A stretch of DNA of 64,000 nt from Anaerotignum sp. (GTDB taxonomy: Bacteria; Bacillota; Clostridia; Lachnospirales; Anaerotignaceae): positions 1 through 64,000 of the forward strand of contig NZ_DAOUQB010000007.1 of assembly GCF_030625865.1 (NCBI RefSeq), written 5' to 3'. A program made the translations under genes and the position numbers. The notes below the pieces were generated by a model. It did not search any database and was not told the DNA's origin. It saw only the letters and a program-made list of their open reading frames with translations. Position 1 is the stretch's first letter, and each line of letters starts with the position of its first letter. This document shows positions 8,565 through 15,191 of the stretch, in pieces.

Positions 8565-8584
8565 ATTATAGTATAGACTATAAT
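8565..8584. promoter_or_regulatory. candidate GntR/FCD operator
   Basis: ATTATAGT-ATAG-ACTATAAT is a perfect 8-bp inverted repeat between gntR and dctP. Its core TAGT-N4-ACTA follows the T-N-GT...AC-N-A layout known for FadR-subfamily operators. Binding is inferred. Confidence 0.5.
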
Positions 8585-8863
8585 GAAAATCTACTTTTTT
8601 GCAAAAACACATGATATTCTAAGGATTTTTTAAGAATATTTTAATTTAAATGCCTTATTGCGTTAATAAGTGATTTATTTTTTGAAATAAAACATTTATT
8701 AAAAATACATAGAGTTGATTTGTCACAAAACAAAAGGTATATTTTTGTGCATAAGTATTTCTTTTTTTTATTTATTAAAATTTAATTAAAAAATTTAGCA
8801 AAAAATAATAAAAAAAAGTCTTAAAATGTAGAATTTAGAAAGATTATTCGTCTTTATTACGGA

Positions 8864-8892
8864 TTGACTATGAAAAAATTGATAATTATAAT
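8864..8892 (+). promoter_or_regulatory. sigma-A promoter of the TRAP operon
   Basis: TTGACT at 8864-8869, a 17-bp spacer and TATAAT at 8887-8892 predict a transcript starting near 8899, about 155 bases before the dctP ATG. Confidence 0.75.
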
Positions 8893-8897
8893 TAAAA

Positions 8898-9008
8898 AAG
8901 ATGATTAATTTCTAATAAAACAAGTTTTTTTATTAAATAATCATCTTGTATCCTCGGCCGGGATAGACCAGAAATGATCTTACAAAAGATGATTCCAGAA
9001 CTTGTTTT
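8898..9008 (+). ncRNA. structured leader of the TRAP operon with alternative pairings
   Basis: AAGATGATT occurs at 8898-8906 and 8986-8994, and its complement AATCATCTT at 8939-8947, so the middle copy can pair with either. Fold 1 adds TAATAAAA(8913)/TTTTATTA(8928). Fold 2 adds AAAACAAGTT(8917)/AACTTGTTTT(8999) and an inner TATCC/GGATA hairpin. It matches no riboswitch class that I recognise. Confidence 0.5.
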
Positions 9009-9053
9009 GGAGAGAGAAAACCGGAAATCGTTCAATATTTGGGAGGGAAATCT

Positions 9054-10196
9054 ATGTTGAAAAGAGGTATAGCTGCTGCATTAGCAACAGTTATGATGCT
9101 TGGACTCACTGCATGTGGGGAAAAACCTGCTGAAACAGCAACAGGTGATTCCAATACCCCTGCAACTCCGGCGGGCTTTGTAGAAAAGAAGGTTGAGCCT
9201 GATAATTTTGATTCAGGAGTAGAATTAACCGATGATTGTTATCGTTTTATTTATGCTCTTGGCAATGCCCCTGCGACAATTGACGCTGCAAAATACTTTA
9301 AGATGCGTTTGGAGCAGGAAAGCAATGGGACATTAAGTTGTGACATTTATACTGATAACGTTTTGGGCAGTGAACGTGAATTATTAGAAGGTTGTCAATT
9401 TGGCAATTATGATATCGTATTGGCTACAAATGCAACTGTAGCATCTTTTAGCAATGATATTTTTTGTTTAGACATTCCTTGGTTATTTGATAACAAGCAG
9501 CAAGTTTATGAGGTGCTGGATGGTGTTTTAGGTGACACACTTGCCGCAGGTTTGGAAGATAAAGGCTTTAAGTTATTAGAATGGCAGGAAAATGCTTTTC
9601 GTACATTAACAACTTCAGACAGAAAAGTTGAAACTGTGGATGACCTGAAAGGGTTGAAAATCCGTATCATGGAAAACGAATTGCAGTTGGCACAGTGGAA
9701 AAATTATGGGGCAAACCCCACACCTATGGCATTTACTGAATTATTTACTGCATTACAGCAGCACACAGTAGATGGTCAGGATAATGGTGCAGAATTAACT
9801 TGGCAGACAAAATTCTGTGAAGTGCAGAAGTATTATACTTATACAAAACATATTTACTCCCCTTATCTTATCCTGATGAGTAAGGATAAATTTGAAAAGC
9901 TAACACCCCAACAGCAGGATATCGTAATGCGTGTTTCTGACGAAGCGGTAAATTACGAGCGTGAAAGATGTTCCAAGTACGAAGCAGTTGCTTTAGAAAA
10001 TATCAAGAACTACCCCGGCATGACTTATACAGAGTTGACTCCGGAAGCGGTTGAAGAGTTTAAAGCTGCATGTACTGACATTAAAGGTTTAGCTTACAAA
10101 AAAGTAACTCATCCGGAAATTGTAGACTTATTGTATAGTGAGGCTGAAAAAGCGAAAGAAAAGTTCCCTGCTGAGGGTACAGATTCAGCTTCGTAA
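9054..10196 (+). CDS. dctP: TRAP transporter substrate-binding lipoprotein (DctP family)
   Basis: This is the extracellular receptor of a tripartite ATP-independent transporter. The ATG at 9054 lies 6 bases after GGGAGGG; a TTG at 9039 is in frame but overlaps the ribosome site. The signal peptide ends in a lipobox (GLTAC, Cys about residue 21), so the mature protein is membrane-anchored, followed by a Thr/Ala/Pro linker. DctP marks are GSERELLEGCQFGNYDIVLA, the GLKIRIME segment with the substrate-carboxylate Arg, and DGQDNGAELTW. At about 380 residues it is of usual size. The substrate is probably an organic or sugar acid. Confidence 0.94.
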   Translation: MLKRGIAAALATVMMLGLTACGEKPAETATGDSNTPATPAGFVEKKVEPDNFDSGVELTDDCYRFIYALGNAPATIDAAKYFKMRLEQESNGTLSCDIYTDNVLGSERELLEGCQFGNYDIVLATNATVASFSNDIFCLDIPWLFDNKQQVYEVLDGVLGDTLAAGLEDKGFKLLEWQENAFRTLTTSDRKVETVDDLKGLKIRIMENELQLAQWKNYGANPTPMAFTELFTALQQHTVDGQDNGAELTWQTKFCEVQKYYTYTKHIYSPYLILMSKDKFEKLTPQQQDIVMRVSDEAVNYERERCSKYEAVALENIKNYPGMTYTELTPEAVEEFKAACTDIKGLAYKKVTHPEIVDLLYSEAEKAKEKFPAEGTDSAS

Positions 10197-10216
10197 ATAA
10201 GAGGGGAGGCAGTTAA

Positions 10217-10705
10217 ATGAAATTCTTTAATGAACATTTGGAAGAGTTCTTTATTATTCCATTGATGTTTTTGATGAGTATCATTATTTTCATTCAGGTT
10301 ATCATGCGTTACGCATTCCAAAATTCCTTGGTTTGGTCAGAGGAATTATCAAGATATATGTTTATTTGGCTTATTTATTTTGCGGTAAGCTATACAGCAC
10401 GTCGTGAAAAACACATTCGTATTGATGCTGCAATTAACTTATATCCCAAGAAGTTTAGACCATATATTGAAATTTTAAGTGAAATTATTGTTTTAGGTTT
10501 TTCTATATTTATTGCTGTAACAGCAGTAACGGTATATCAAAAAATTACTTGGAGCGGTCAGATTTCTCCTGCTATGCGTATTCCCATGCAATATGTGTAT
10601 GCAGCACCTTTGATTGGATTTATTTTAACAGCGATCCGTCAGCTTCAATGTATTGTGAGAAGGATAAAGGCAATTAAGAATCATGAGGAGGTGGCTGAAG
10701 CATGA
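10217..10705 (+). CDS. dctQ: TRAP transporter small membrane subunit (DctQ family)
   Basis: This 162-residue protein has four predicted membrane helices. The family signature is a Trp-Ser-Glu-Glu motif after the second helix (NSLVWSEELSRYMFIWLIYF), followed by TARREKHIRID. It pairs with the large subunit to form the transport channel. It starts at an ATG 11 bases after GAGGGGAGG and overlaps dctM by 4 bp (ATGA). Confidence 0.92.
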   Translation: MKFFNEHLEEFFIIPLMFLMSIIIFIQVIMRYAFQNSLVWSEELSRYMFIWLIYFAVSYTARREKHIRIDAAINLYPKKFRPYIEILSEIIVLGFSIFIAVTAVTVYQKITWSGQISPAMRIPMQYVYAAPLIGFILTAIRQLQCIVRRIKAIKNHEEVAEA

Positions 10706-11991
10706 CAAGTGGTATTGCTCTCGTTGTTTTTGGCACGCTGATTGTTTCCTTAATTTTAACCGTGCCCATCGGTTTTTCACTGGGTATTGCTTCTTTGGGA
10801 TATATTTTATATACCAAGCAGTTAACTTTTGGATTTATTACACAGAACTTAGTAACAGGTGCGGACTCTTTTCCAATTATGGCAATTCCGTTTTTCGTAT
10901 TTGCCGGGGAATTAATGGGCGGCGGCGGGATCTCCCGAAGATTGCTGAATGTTGCCAATGTATATTTTGGTCGAGTTAGAGGCGGTTTGGCCATTGTAAC
11001 AGTTGTTGTTTGTATGTTCTTTGCGGCAATTTCCGGCTCCGGCCCTGCAACAGTTGCGGCAGTAGGTGGTATGGTTGTTCCTACAATGCTGCAAAAAGGC
11101 TATGACAAAAAGTTTGTATTGGCTTTGATTGCTGCGGCTGGGTCCATCGGCGTTATTATTCCACCTAGTATTCCAATGGTTGTTTACAGCGTTACCACAA
11201 ACAGCTCTGTTAGTAAGTTGTTTATGGCGGGTTTTGTTCCCGGTATTATTATCGGCCTGGTATTGATCGGTTACGCTTATTTTTTTGCCAGAAAGATGGG
11301 TTACAAGGGTGACGAAGAACCTTTTACTGTGAAGAGAGCAGTAAAAGAAACCTGGGATAGTAAGTGGGCTTTGCTTTCACCTATTATCATTTTAGGCGGT
11401 ATTTACGGCGGTATCTTTACACCAACAGAAGCAGCGGCTGTAGCCGTAATCTACAGTTTGATCATTGGTTGTTTGGTTTACAAAGAACTGAATTTGAAGC
11501 AATTAATGGAAGTTACCAAGAATGCTTGTGAAACTACGGCTACAATTCTGATTGTAATTGGTTGTGCTGCCGGTTTCTCTAAGGTTCTTACACTGGGACG
11601 TATCCCTACAACGGTAGCTACATTCTTAACATCCATGACAGACAGTAAGATTGTCATTTTATTGTTAATTAATGTGTTGTTGTTAATTGTTGGTTGTTTT
11701 ATGGAAACATTGTGTGCAATTATGATTTTAGCCCCCATTCTGTTCCCTGTAGTTACAGCATTGGGTGTAGACGTAACACACTTTGGTATTATTATGGTAG
11801 TAAACTTGGCAATTGGTTTTATTACACCTCCTTTAGGCGTAAACTTATTTGTCGCCGCCCGGGTTGGCGAGACCACGTTGGATTCTGTTATAAAGGGGAT
11901 CATGCCTTTCTTGGTGTTAATGATTATTACGTTGCTCATAATTACTTATGTACCCGCAGTTTCCATGTTCTTGCCTAATTTGTTATCCTAA
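10702..11991 (+). CDS. dctM: TRAP transporter large permease (DctM family)
   Basis: This 429-residue polytopic subunit carries the Na+-coupled transport. Typical stretches are PIMAIPFFVFAGELMGGGGI, FFAAISGSGPATVAAVGG, IGVIIPPSIPMVVY, GGIYGGIFTPTEAAAVA and GFITPPLGVNLFVAA, in the usual order. It begins with the ATGA overlap of dctQ and has a GAGGAGG site inside the dctQ end. It is the last gene of the element; a hairpin and a terminator follow before the right junction. Confidence 0.95.
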   Translation: MTSGIALVVFGTLIVSLILTVPIGFSLGIASLGYILYTKQLTFGFITQNLVTGADSFPIMAIPFFVFAGELMGGGGISRRLLNVANVYFGRVRGGLAIVTVVVCMFFAAISGSGPATVAAVGGMVVPTMLQKGYDKKFVLALIAAAGSIGVIIPPSIPMVVYSVTTNSSVSKLFMAGFVPGIIIGLVLIGYAYFFARKMGYKGDEEPFTVKRAVKETWDSKWALLSPIIILGGIYGGIFTPTEAAAVAVIYSLIIGCLVYKELNLKQLMEVTKNACETTATILIVIGCAAGFSKVLTLGRIPTTVATFLTSMTDSKIVILLLINVLLLIVGCFMETLCAIMILAPILFPVVTALGVDVTHFGIIMVVNLAIGFITPPLGVNLFVAARVGETTLDSVIKGIMPFLVLMIITLLIITYVPAVSMFLPNLLS

Positions 11992-12046
11992 GGCAAGCTG
12001 AAGGCGGAAAGGAAGTTATGGTTTATGATATTTGTAAATAAGATTA

Positions 12047-12081
12047 AGAGGCAATTATTGGATTGTGCAATCATCTTATTT
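12047..12081 (+). repeat. stem-loop after dctM that repeats the leader motif
   Basis: AAATAAGAT pairs with ATCTTATTT, with an inner GCAAT/ATTG(T)GC helix. It contains a further copy of AATCATCTT, the motif used three times in the dctP leader. Confidence 0.45.
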
Positions 12082-12160
12082 GCTGCAGTTTGTATGTTCT
12101 ATTATTATTGATTCAAGTTATCTCCTATCGTAAGATAGTTGTGACTCATATTGAACTCCA

Positions 12161-12195
12161 GAAGAACCCTCTTTCTAAAAGAAAGGGGGTTCTTC
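12161..12195 (+). terminator. stem-loop terminator after dctM
   Basis: GAAGAACCCTCTTTC, a 5-base loop and GAAAGGGGGTTCTTC form a long stem. The T tail is weak (CGTTGTCTT). It closes the TRAP operon near the right end of the element. Confidence 0.7.
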
Positions 12196-12239
12196 GTTGT
12201 CTTAATCAGCGTTTATATTATGAAAAAACGGAAATTTGA

Positions 12240-12458
12240 TTACGTGACATGGGTGCCGTGACCGTTATCATCATAGGCAGCCTTTTTTCCACCGACAAAA
12301 TCACGAAAGATGGTGATCCTATTTTGGGGCGTGATAAAATCCGCAACGGGGGAGATACCTGTATCTAGGAAGGCAATGCCGATTCCTTTTCCTGTAAAAA
12401 GGGATTCAGGAGAGGTTTTGGCTTCGCCGGTTGGAGACGAATAATTTGGAAAAGACAT
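12240..12458 (-). CDS. subtilisin-family (S8) protease, N-terminal part of a split gene
   Basis: The frame starts at ATG 12458, 8 bases after AAAGGAG. An ATG at 12467 is in frame but touches the ribosome site. Its 72 residues carry the catalytic Asp (GIAFLDTGI, D32) and catalytic His (DDNGHGTHVT, H67), then hit TAA supplied by the inserted DNA. No signal peptide is visible. The missing rest, with the catalytic Ser, is at 3760-4485. If transcribed now it would make a short inactive peptide. Confidence 0.88.
   Translation of the reverse strand: MSFPNYSSPTGEAKTSPESLFTGKGIGIAFLDTGISPVADFITPQNRITIFRDFVGGKKAAYDDNGHGTHVT
12243..12254. repeat. right junction core of the inserted element
   Basis: CGTGACATGGGT is the partner of the left core at 4471-4482. 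Protease sequence continues to the right of it; element sequence, with an immediate stop codon in the protease frame, lies to the left. Confidence 0.8.
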
Positions 12459-12580
12459 GGAAAACATCTCCTTTCTTTCTCTATTAAAATATGTGGAAAT
12501 AAGTTTTTGGGAATAGGCAAAGGTATTTTTTCTTCTTGTTTGTCATATGTTTTTAAAAGGCTTGTTGGGGGAGGTTTAAA

Positions 12581-13048
12581 ATGGATGGGAAACTGAACAG
12601 CGAGCAAATGAAGCTTTTAACCGGAATGATGGGAGCTGAAGGCAACGATGCTCTGCAAATGATAGACAGAATAGAGCGATTGCGCCGTCTTTTGGGGAAT
12701 GCTGAGGTACAAAAGCAACAGGACATACAAGTGAAGGAAAATTCTGCGTTGGAATCACCCTTTGGCAGTACACAAGGGGAAAATATTTTATTTGCGGCCA
12801 TTCCTTTTTTGGATATGGAATTTCAAAAAAATATTTTTGTTGCAGTGCGATTTATGGAGCTAAGGCGTGTTTTAGAGGGGACAAAGCTGGAGGCAAGGGA
12901 AAAGCAGGAGGATCCTGTGAGTCGTCGGCATAAAATGCTGCGTGCCATACAGCCGTATTTAGCCACCGAAGATAAAAAACAGCTGGATACAATGATAAAA
13001 ATAATGGAAATAAGAGAAATTATGGGTCGTAAGGAGGGACAAAAGTGA
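12581..13048 (+). CDS. small helical protein linked to the protease, two repeat units (unknown function)
   Basis: This 155-residue, highly charged and probably all-helical protein lacks a signal peptide. Two segments resemble each other: NILFAAIPFLDMEFQKNIFV (about residue 67) and MLRAIQPYLATEDKKQLDT (about 111). Both resemble LLRAIAPFLDEGGRGQIHEI in the gene at 3335-3760. The ATG follows GGGGGAGGTTTAAA. It is transcribed divergently from the protease and is coupled to the next gene by a GTGA overlap. The function is unknown; the linkage suggests a role with the protease. Confidence 0.8.
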   Translation: MDGKLNSEQMKLLTGMMGAEGNDALQMIDRIERLRRLLGNAEVQKQQDIQVKENSALESPFGSTQGENILFAAIPFLDMEFQKNIFVAVRFMELRRVLEGTKLEAREKQEDPVSRRHKMLRAIQPYLATEDKKQLDTMIKIMEIREIMGRKEGQK

Positions 13049-13305
13049 GTAAAGAAAAGGAGATACCGGAAATGCAGGCTTTGGGAGAAGAAAGACTGCG
13101 CTTAATTCGAGAAGCGGCGGAAAAAAGCCGAGGAAAAACAGGAATGGACAGATTGGATGTTTTTTTGGAATATGGGGAGCGATTAGCACAGGGAGGTAAA
13201 CTGCCTGAAGACCAGCAAAAGGCACTATTGGCGGCAGTAAGTGCTACATTACCTGAGGAAGAACGAGAAAGAATGGTACAGATTATGTCCATGTTGGGAT
13301 ATTAG
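13045..13305 (+). CDS. small charged helical protein, coupled to the preceding gene (unknown function)
   Basis: This 86-residue protein starts at GTG 13045, overlapping the previous stop (GTGA), behind AAGGAGGGAC. It is Glu/Lys/Arg-rich. The segment QKALLAAVSATLPEEERERM is a weaker match to the Leu-Leu-x-Ala-Ile-x-Pro-Tyr-Leu pattern of its neighbours, which suggests a third diverged family member. A terminator follows at 13347. No known domain is recognised. Confidence 0.75.
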   Translation: MSKEKEIPEMQALGEERLRLIREAAEKSRGKTGMDRLDVFLEYGERLAQGGKLPEDQQKALLAAVSATLPEEERERMVQIMSMLGY

Positions 13306-13346
13306 TGTTTTTGAAAGGGGTTCTAACAATACTTAAAAAATGGCTT

Positions 13347-13382
13347 GCGGTATTTGCATCTTGGCAGATGCCGCTTTTTTAT
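13347..13382 (+). terminator. intrinsic terminator
   Basis: GCGGTATTTGC pairs with GCAGATGCCGC (two G-T pairs), followed by six T. It closes the two small protease-linked genes. Confidence 0.85.
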
Positions 13383-13451
13383 GCATATATTGGTATGGAA
13401 AGAGAGGCAATATGCATTTATTGCTTATGATTGTACGGCTTTACAGTAAAT

Positions 13452-13514
13452 AAAAAAGCCCTTATTGCTCATTACAAATGTTGCATTGTAACTATTGGAA
13501 TAAGGGCTTTTAAG
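13452..13514. terminator. bidirectional terminator of a shared repeat type (copy 1)
   Basis: The outer stem AAAAGCCCTTATT/AATAAGGGCTTTT encloses an inner TTACAA/TTGTAA helix. Its GCCC...ATTGC core recurs at four other sites in the window. The rest of the 13306-13625 gap shows nothing else. Confidence 0.75.
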
Positions 13515-13625
13515 TTTAGATTGGCAAATAGATTTTTATTAGGAATTTGCCCAATTTTTGGACGACCCTTCTCATGAAAGAAGTTTTGCAATAAGGAAAA
13601 AAATTTGCAAATTCTTTAAAACAAA

Positions 13626-13952
13626 TCAAAAGAGTCCTGATAAGTAAAGAAATAGTATGAAAAGGGGTAGTTGATTCCTGTTGCAGTTTGAAGTTGTGCA
13701 GCAATCATTATTTTGGTATGGTTTGTTACAGTTTGTTTCACAAGAATTCTTTGATTTTTGAGAAGAGGACGCCGGTTTATGCATAGGAACATTTTTGCAA
13801 ACAGGCTTTTCTTCGCAAACAGGGGCAGGATTACAAATGGGTTTGTTCATTGCAGTTTCCTTTCGCATTTGCCTAGGCATAGGACGGCGGTTTGGTGTAA
13901 ACCCGTTTAGGCAGGTATGAAAAGGATCTGGTAAATTAGGGTTATGATACAT
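13626..13952 (-). CDS. small Cys/Pro/Asn-rich protein (unknown function)
   Basis: This 108-residue product starts at ATG 13952 behind AAGGAGGTCTATTCC. A longer in-frame start at 14024 has no ribosome site. It has about nine cysteines, several in Pro-x-Cys or Asn-Cys contexts (KPICNPAPVCEEKPVCKN, then DCCTTSNCNRN), and a hydrophobic tail (PLFILFLYLSGLF). The composition resembles spore-coat or exosporium-type small proteins, but no family is recognised. Confidence 0.65.
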   Translation of the reverse strand: MYHNPNLPDPFHTCLNGFTPNRRPMPRQMRKETAMNKPICNPAPVCEEKPVCKNVPMHKPASSSQKSKNSCETNCNKPYQNNDCCTTSNCNRNQLPLFILFLYLSGLF

Positions 13953-14078
13953 GGAATAGACCTCCTTATTATCGTTGTTTAAATATATGATGAAAAGGTA
14001 AATATTTTTCTTCTTTTTTTTCACCCTTGTACTTTTTTATGTTATAGTAATAAGGAAGGTTAGGAGTGAAATGACGGC

Positions 14079-14867
14079 ATGAGAGAGCAGCGGGAACGAA
14101 ACTTCCGTATTTTAGAATTCAAAGAGAATAAATTTGATATTATTGGAGACGTCCATGGTTGTTATGATGAGTTAGTTGCGCTTGTGGGTAAGCTAGGATA
14201 TGAAAAAAGAGGGCAAGCTTATTCCCATCCCAATGGCAGAAGGTTGATTTCCGTGGGGGATGTTGCTGACAAAGGGCCACAAAATTTATTGGCTTTGGAA
14301 TTTTGGATGGATCAGGTAACTTATGGCGGTGGTTTCTGGGTACATGGGAATCATTGCAATAAGTTGTATCGTTATTTTTTAGGGAATAAAGTTCGCCTTT
14401 CTCATGGTCTGGAAAAAACCGTTGAAGAGTTTGAAAAATTGTCCAAAGAAGAAAGGGTGGCTTTTCGAAATCGCTTTATGCACTGCTATGAAAGCCAATG
14501 TTTTTATCTTTTGCTGGATAAGCGGAGGCTGGCCGTTACCCATGGGGGTCTGCGGGAAGATTCTATGGGGAGGTTCTCCAATAAGATTCGTGCGGTTTGC
14601 CTATATGGTGAAACCACCGGAGTTCTTGAAGAAAATGGGAAGCCGAAACGGTTGGATTGGGCTGCGGAATATCGAGGAAAGGCATTTGTGGTTTATGGGC
14701 ATACCGTTGCGGCAGAGCCTAGGGTTATCCATAATACCGTAGATATTGACCAAGGCTGTGTGTATGGGGGATATCTGACGGCGTTGCGTTATCCCGAGCG
14801 AGAGTTTGTGCAGGTAAGAGGAAAACAGTACACCGAGTATCGGGGCTGTGGAAAGGTGCCGGACTAA
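14079..14867 (+). CDS. PrpE-like metallophosphoesterase
   Basis: This 262-residue calcineurin-like phosphoesterase has the metal-binding motifs in order: IIGDVHGCYDEL (about 21), ISVGDVADKGP, WVHGNHCNKL, VTHGGLRED and VYGHTVA, ending in VDIDQGCVYGG. The pattern is closest to PrpE/ApaH-type enzymes and the phosphatase part of bacterial Pnkp, which act on dinucleoside polyphosphates or phosphorylated nucleic-acid ends. The usual GDxVDRGP reads GDVADKGP here. It is cytoplasmic and stands alone. The ribosome site GGAG is rather far from the chosen ATG. The exact substrate is unknown. Confidence 0.85.
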   Translation: MREQRERNFRILEFKENKFDIIGDVHGCYDELVALVGKLGYEKRGQAYSHPNGRRLISVGDVADKGPQNLLALEFWMDQVTYGGGFWVHGNHCNKLYRYFLGNKVRLSHGLEKTVEEFEKLSKEERVAFRNRFMHCYESQCFYLLLDKRRLAVTHGGLREDSMGRFSNKIRAVCLYGETTGVLEENGKPKRLDWAAEYRGKAFVVYGHTVAAEPRVIHNTVDIDQGCVYGGYLTALRYPEREFVQVRGKQYTEYRGCGKVPD

Positions 14868-15191
14868 ATAAAAGACTACTTATTAAAAGAGGAAAGACTT
14901 AAAGAATTATAATTTTTAGGTATATTATCTAATATTTTTTCATAAAGAATTTAAATGCTTTGAAAAAGATATTTCTTTGTTAGAGAAAAATGATTAAGCA
15001 ATTCTATTTGGTATTTCAACAAACAGTAAAACCATCTGTGGAGCAACGGATGGTTTCTTTATTTACAAAACTACTTTTATAGCAGGGTTTTTAGAAATGC
15101 GTAATATTCTGGAATAAAAAGAGGATTTTTGCTGGGGATGACGTATTTTTTTAGTATAAGAATAGGGTTTAGGATTAAAAGGAGGGATAGT
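14868..15191. other. intergenic region with one terminator
   Basis: It holds a terminator at 15028-15060 (AAACCATC...GATGGTTT) and the presumed dgt promoter. A GGAGGGATAGT ribosome site at 15181 sets the dgt start. Nothing else is seen. Confidence 0.6.
15028..15060 (+). terminator. intrinsic terminator
   Basis: AAACCATCTGT pairs with ACGGATGGTTT around a short loop, followed by a broken T run. It lies downstream of the PrpE-like gene. Confidence 0.65.

Larger units (their letters stand above)
4471..12254. mobile_element. 7.8-kb integrated element interrupting the protease gene
   Basis: The stretch between the two core repeats has a spacing of 7,772 bp. It carries a zinc-ribbon membrane protein, a serine recombinase, TPP riboswitch-thiM-thiE, a GntR regulator and a DctPQM TRAP transporter. 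Removing it restores one in-frame subtilisin gene across the conserved motif after the catalytic His. The predicted circle junction contains TACGTGAC-N4-GTCACGTA, a perfect inverted repeat typical of an attachment site. Placement of the recombinase next to one end fits sigK-intervening (skin) type elements. That excision occurs is inference, and the recombinase looks truncated. Confidence 0.82.

Noticed and set aside
9039-9053. Upstream TTG start for dctP
   Set aside because: It sits on the GGGAGGG ribosome site; ATG 9054 gives a proper lipoprotein signal.
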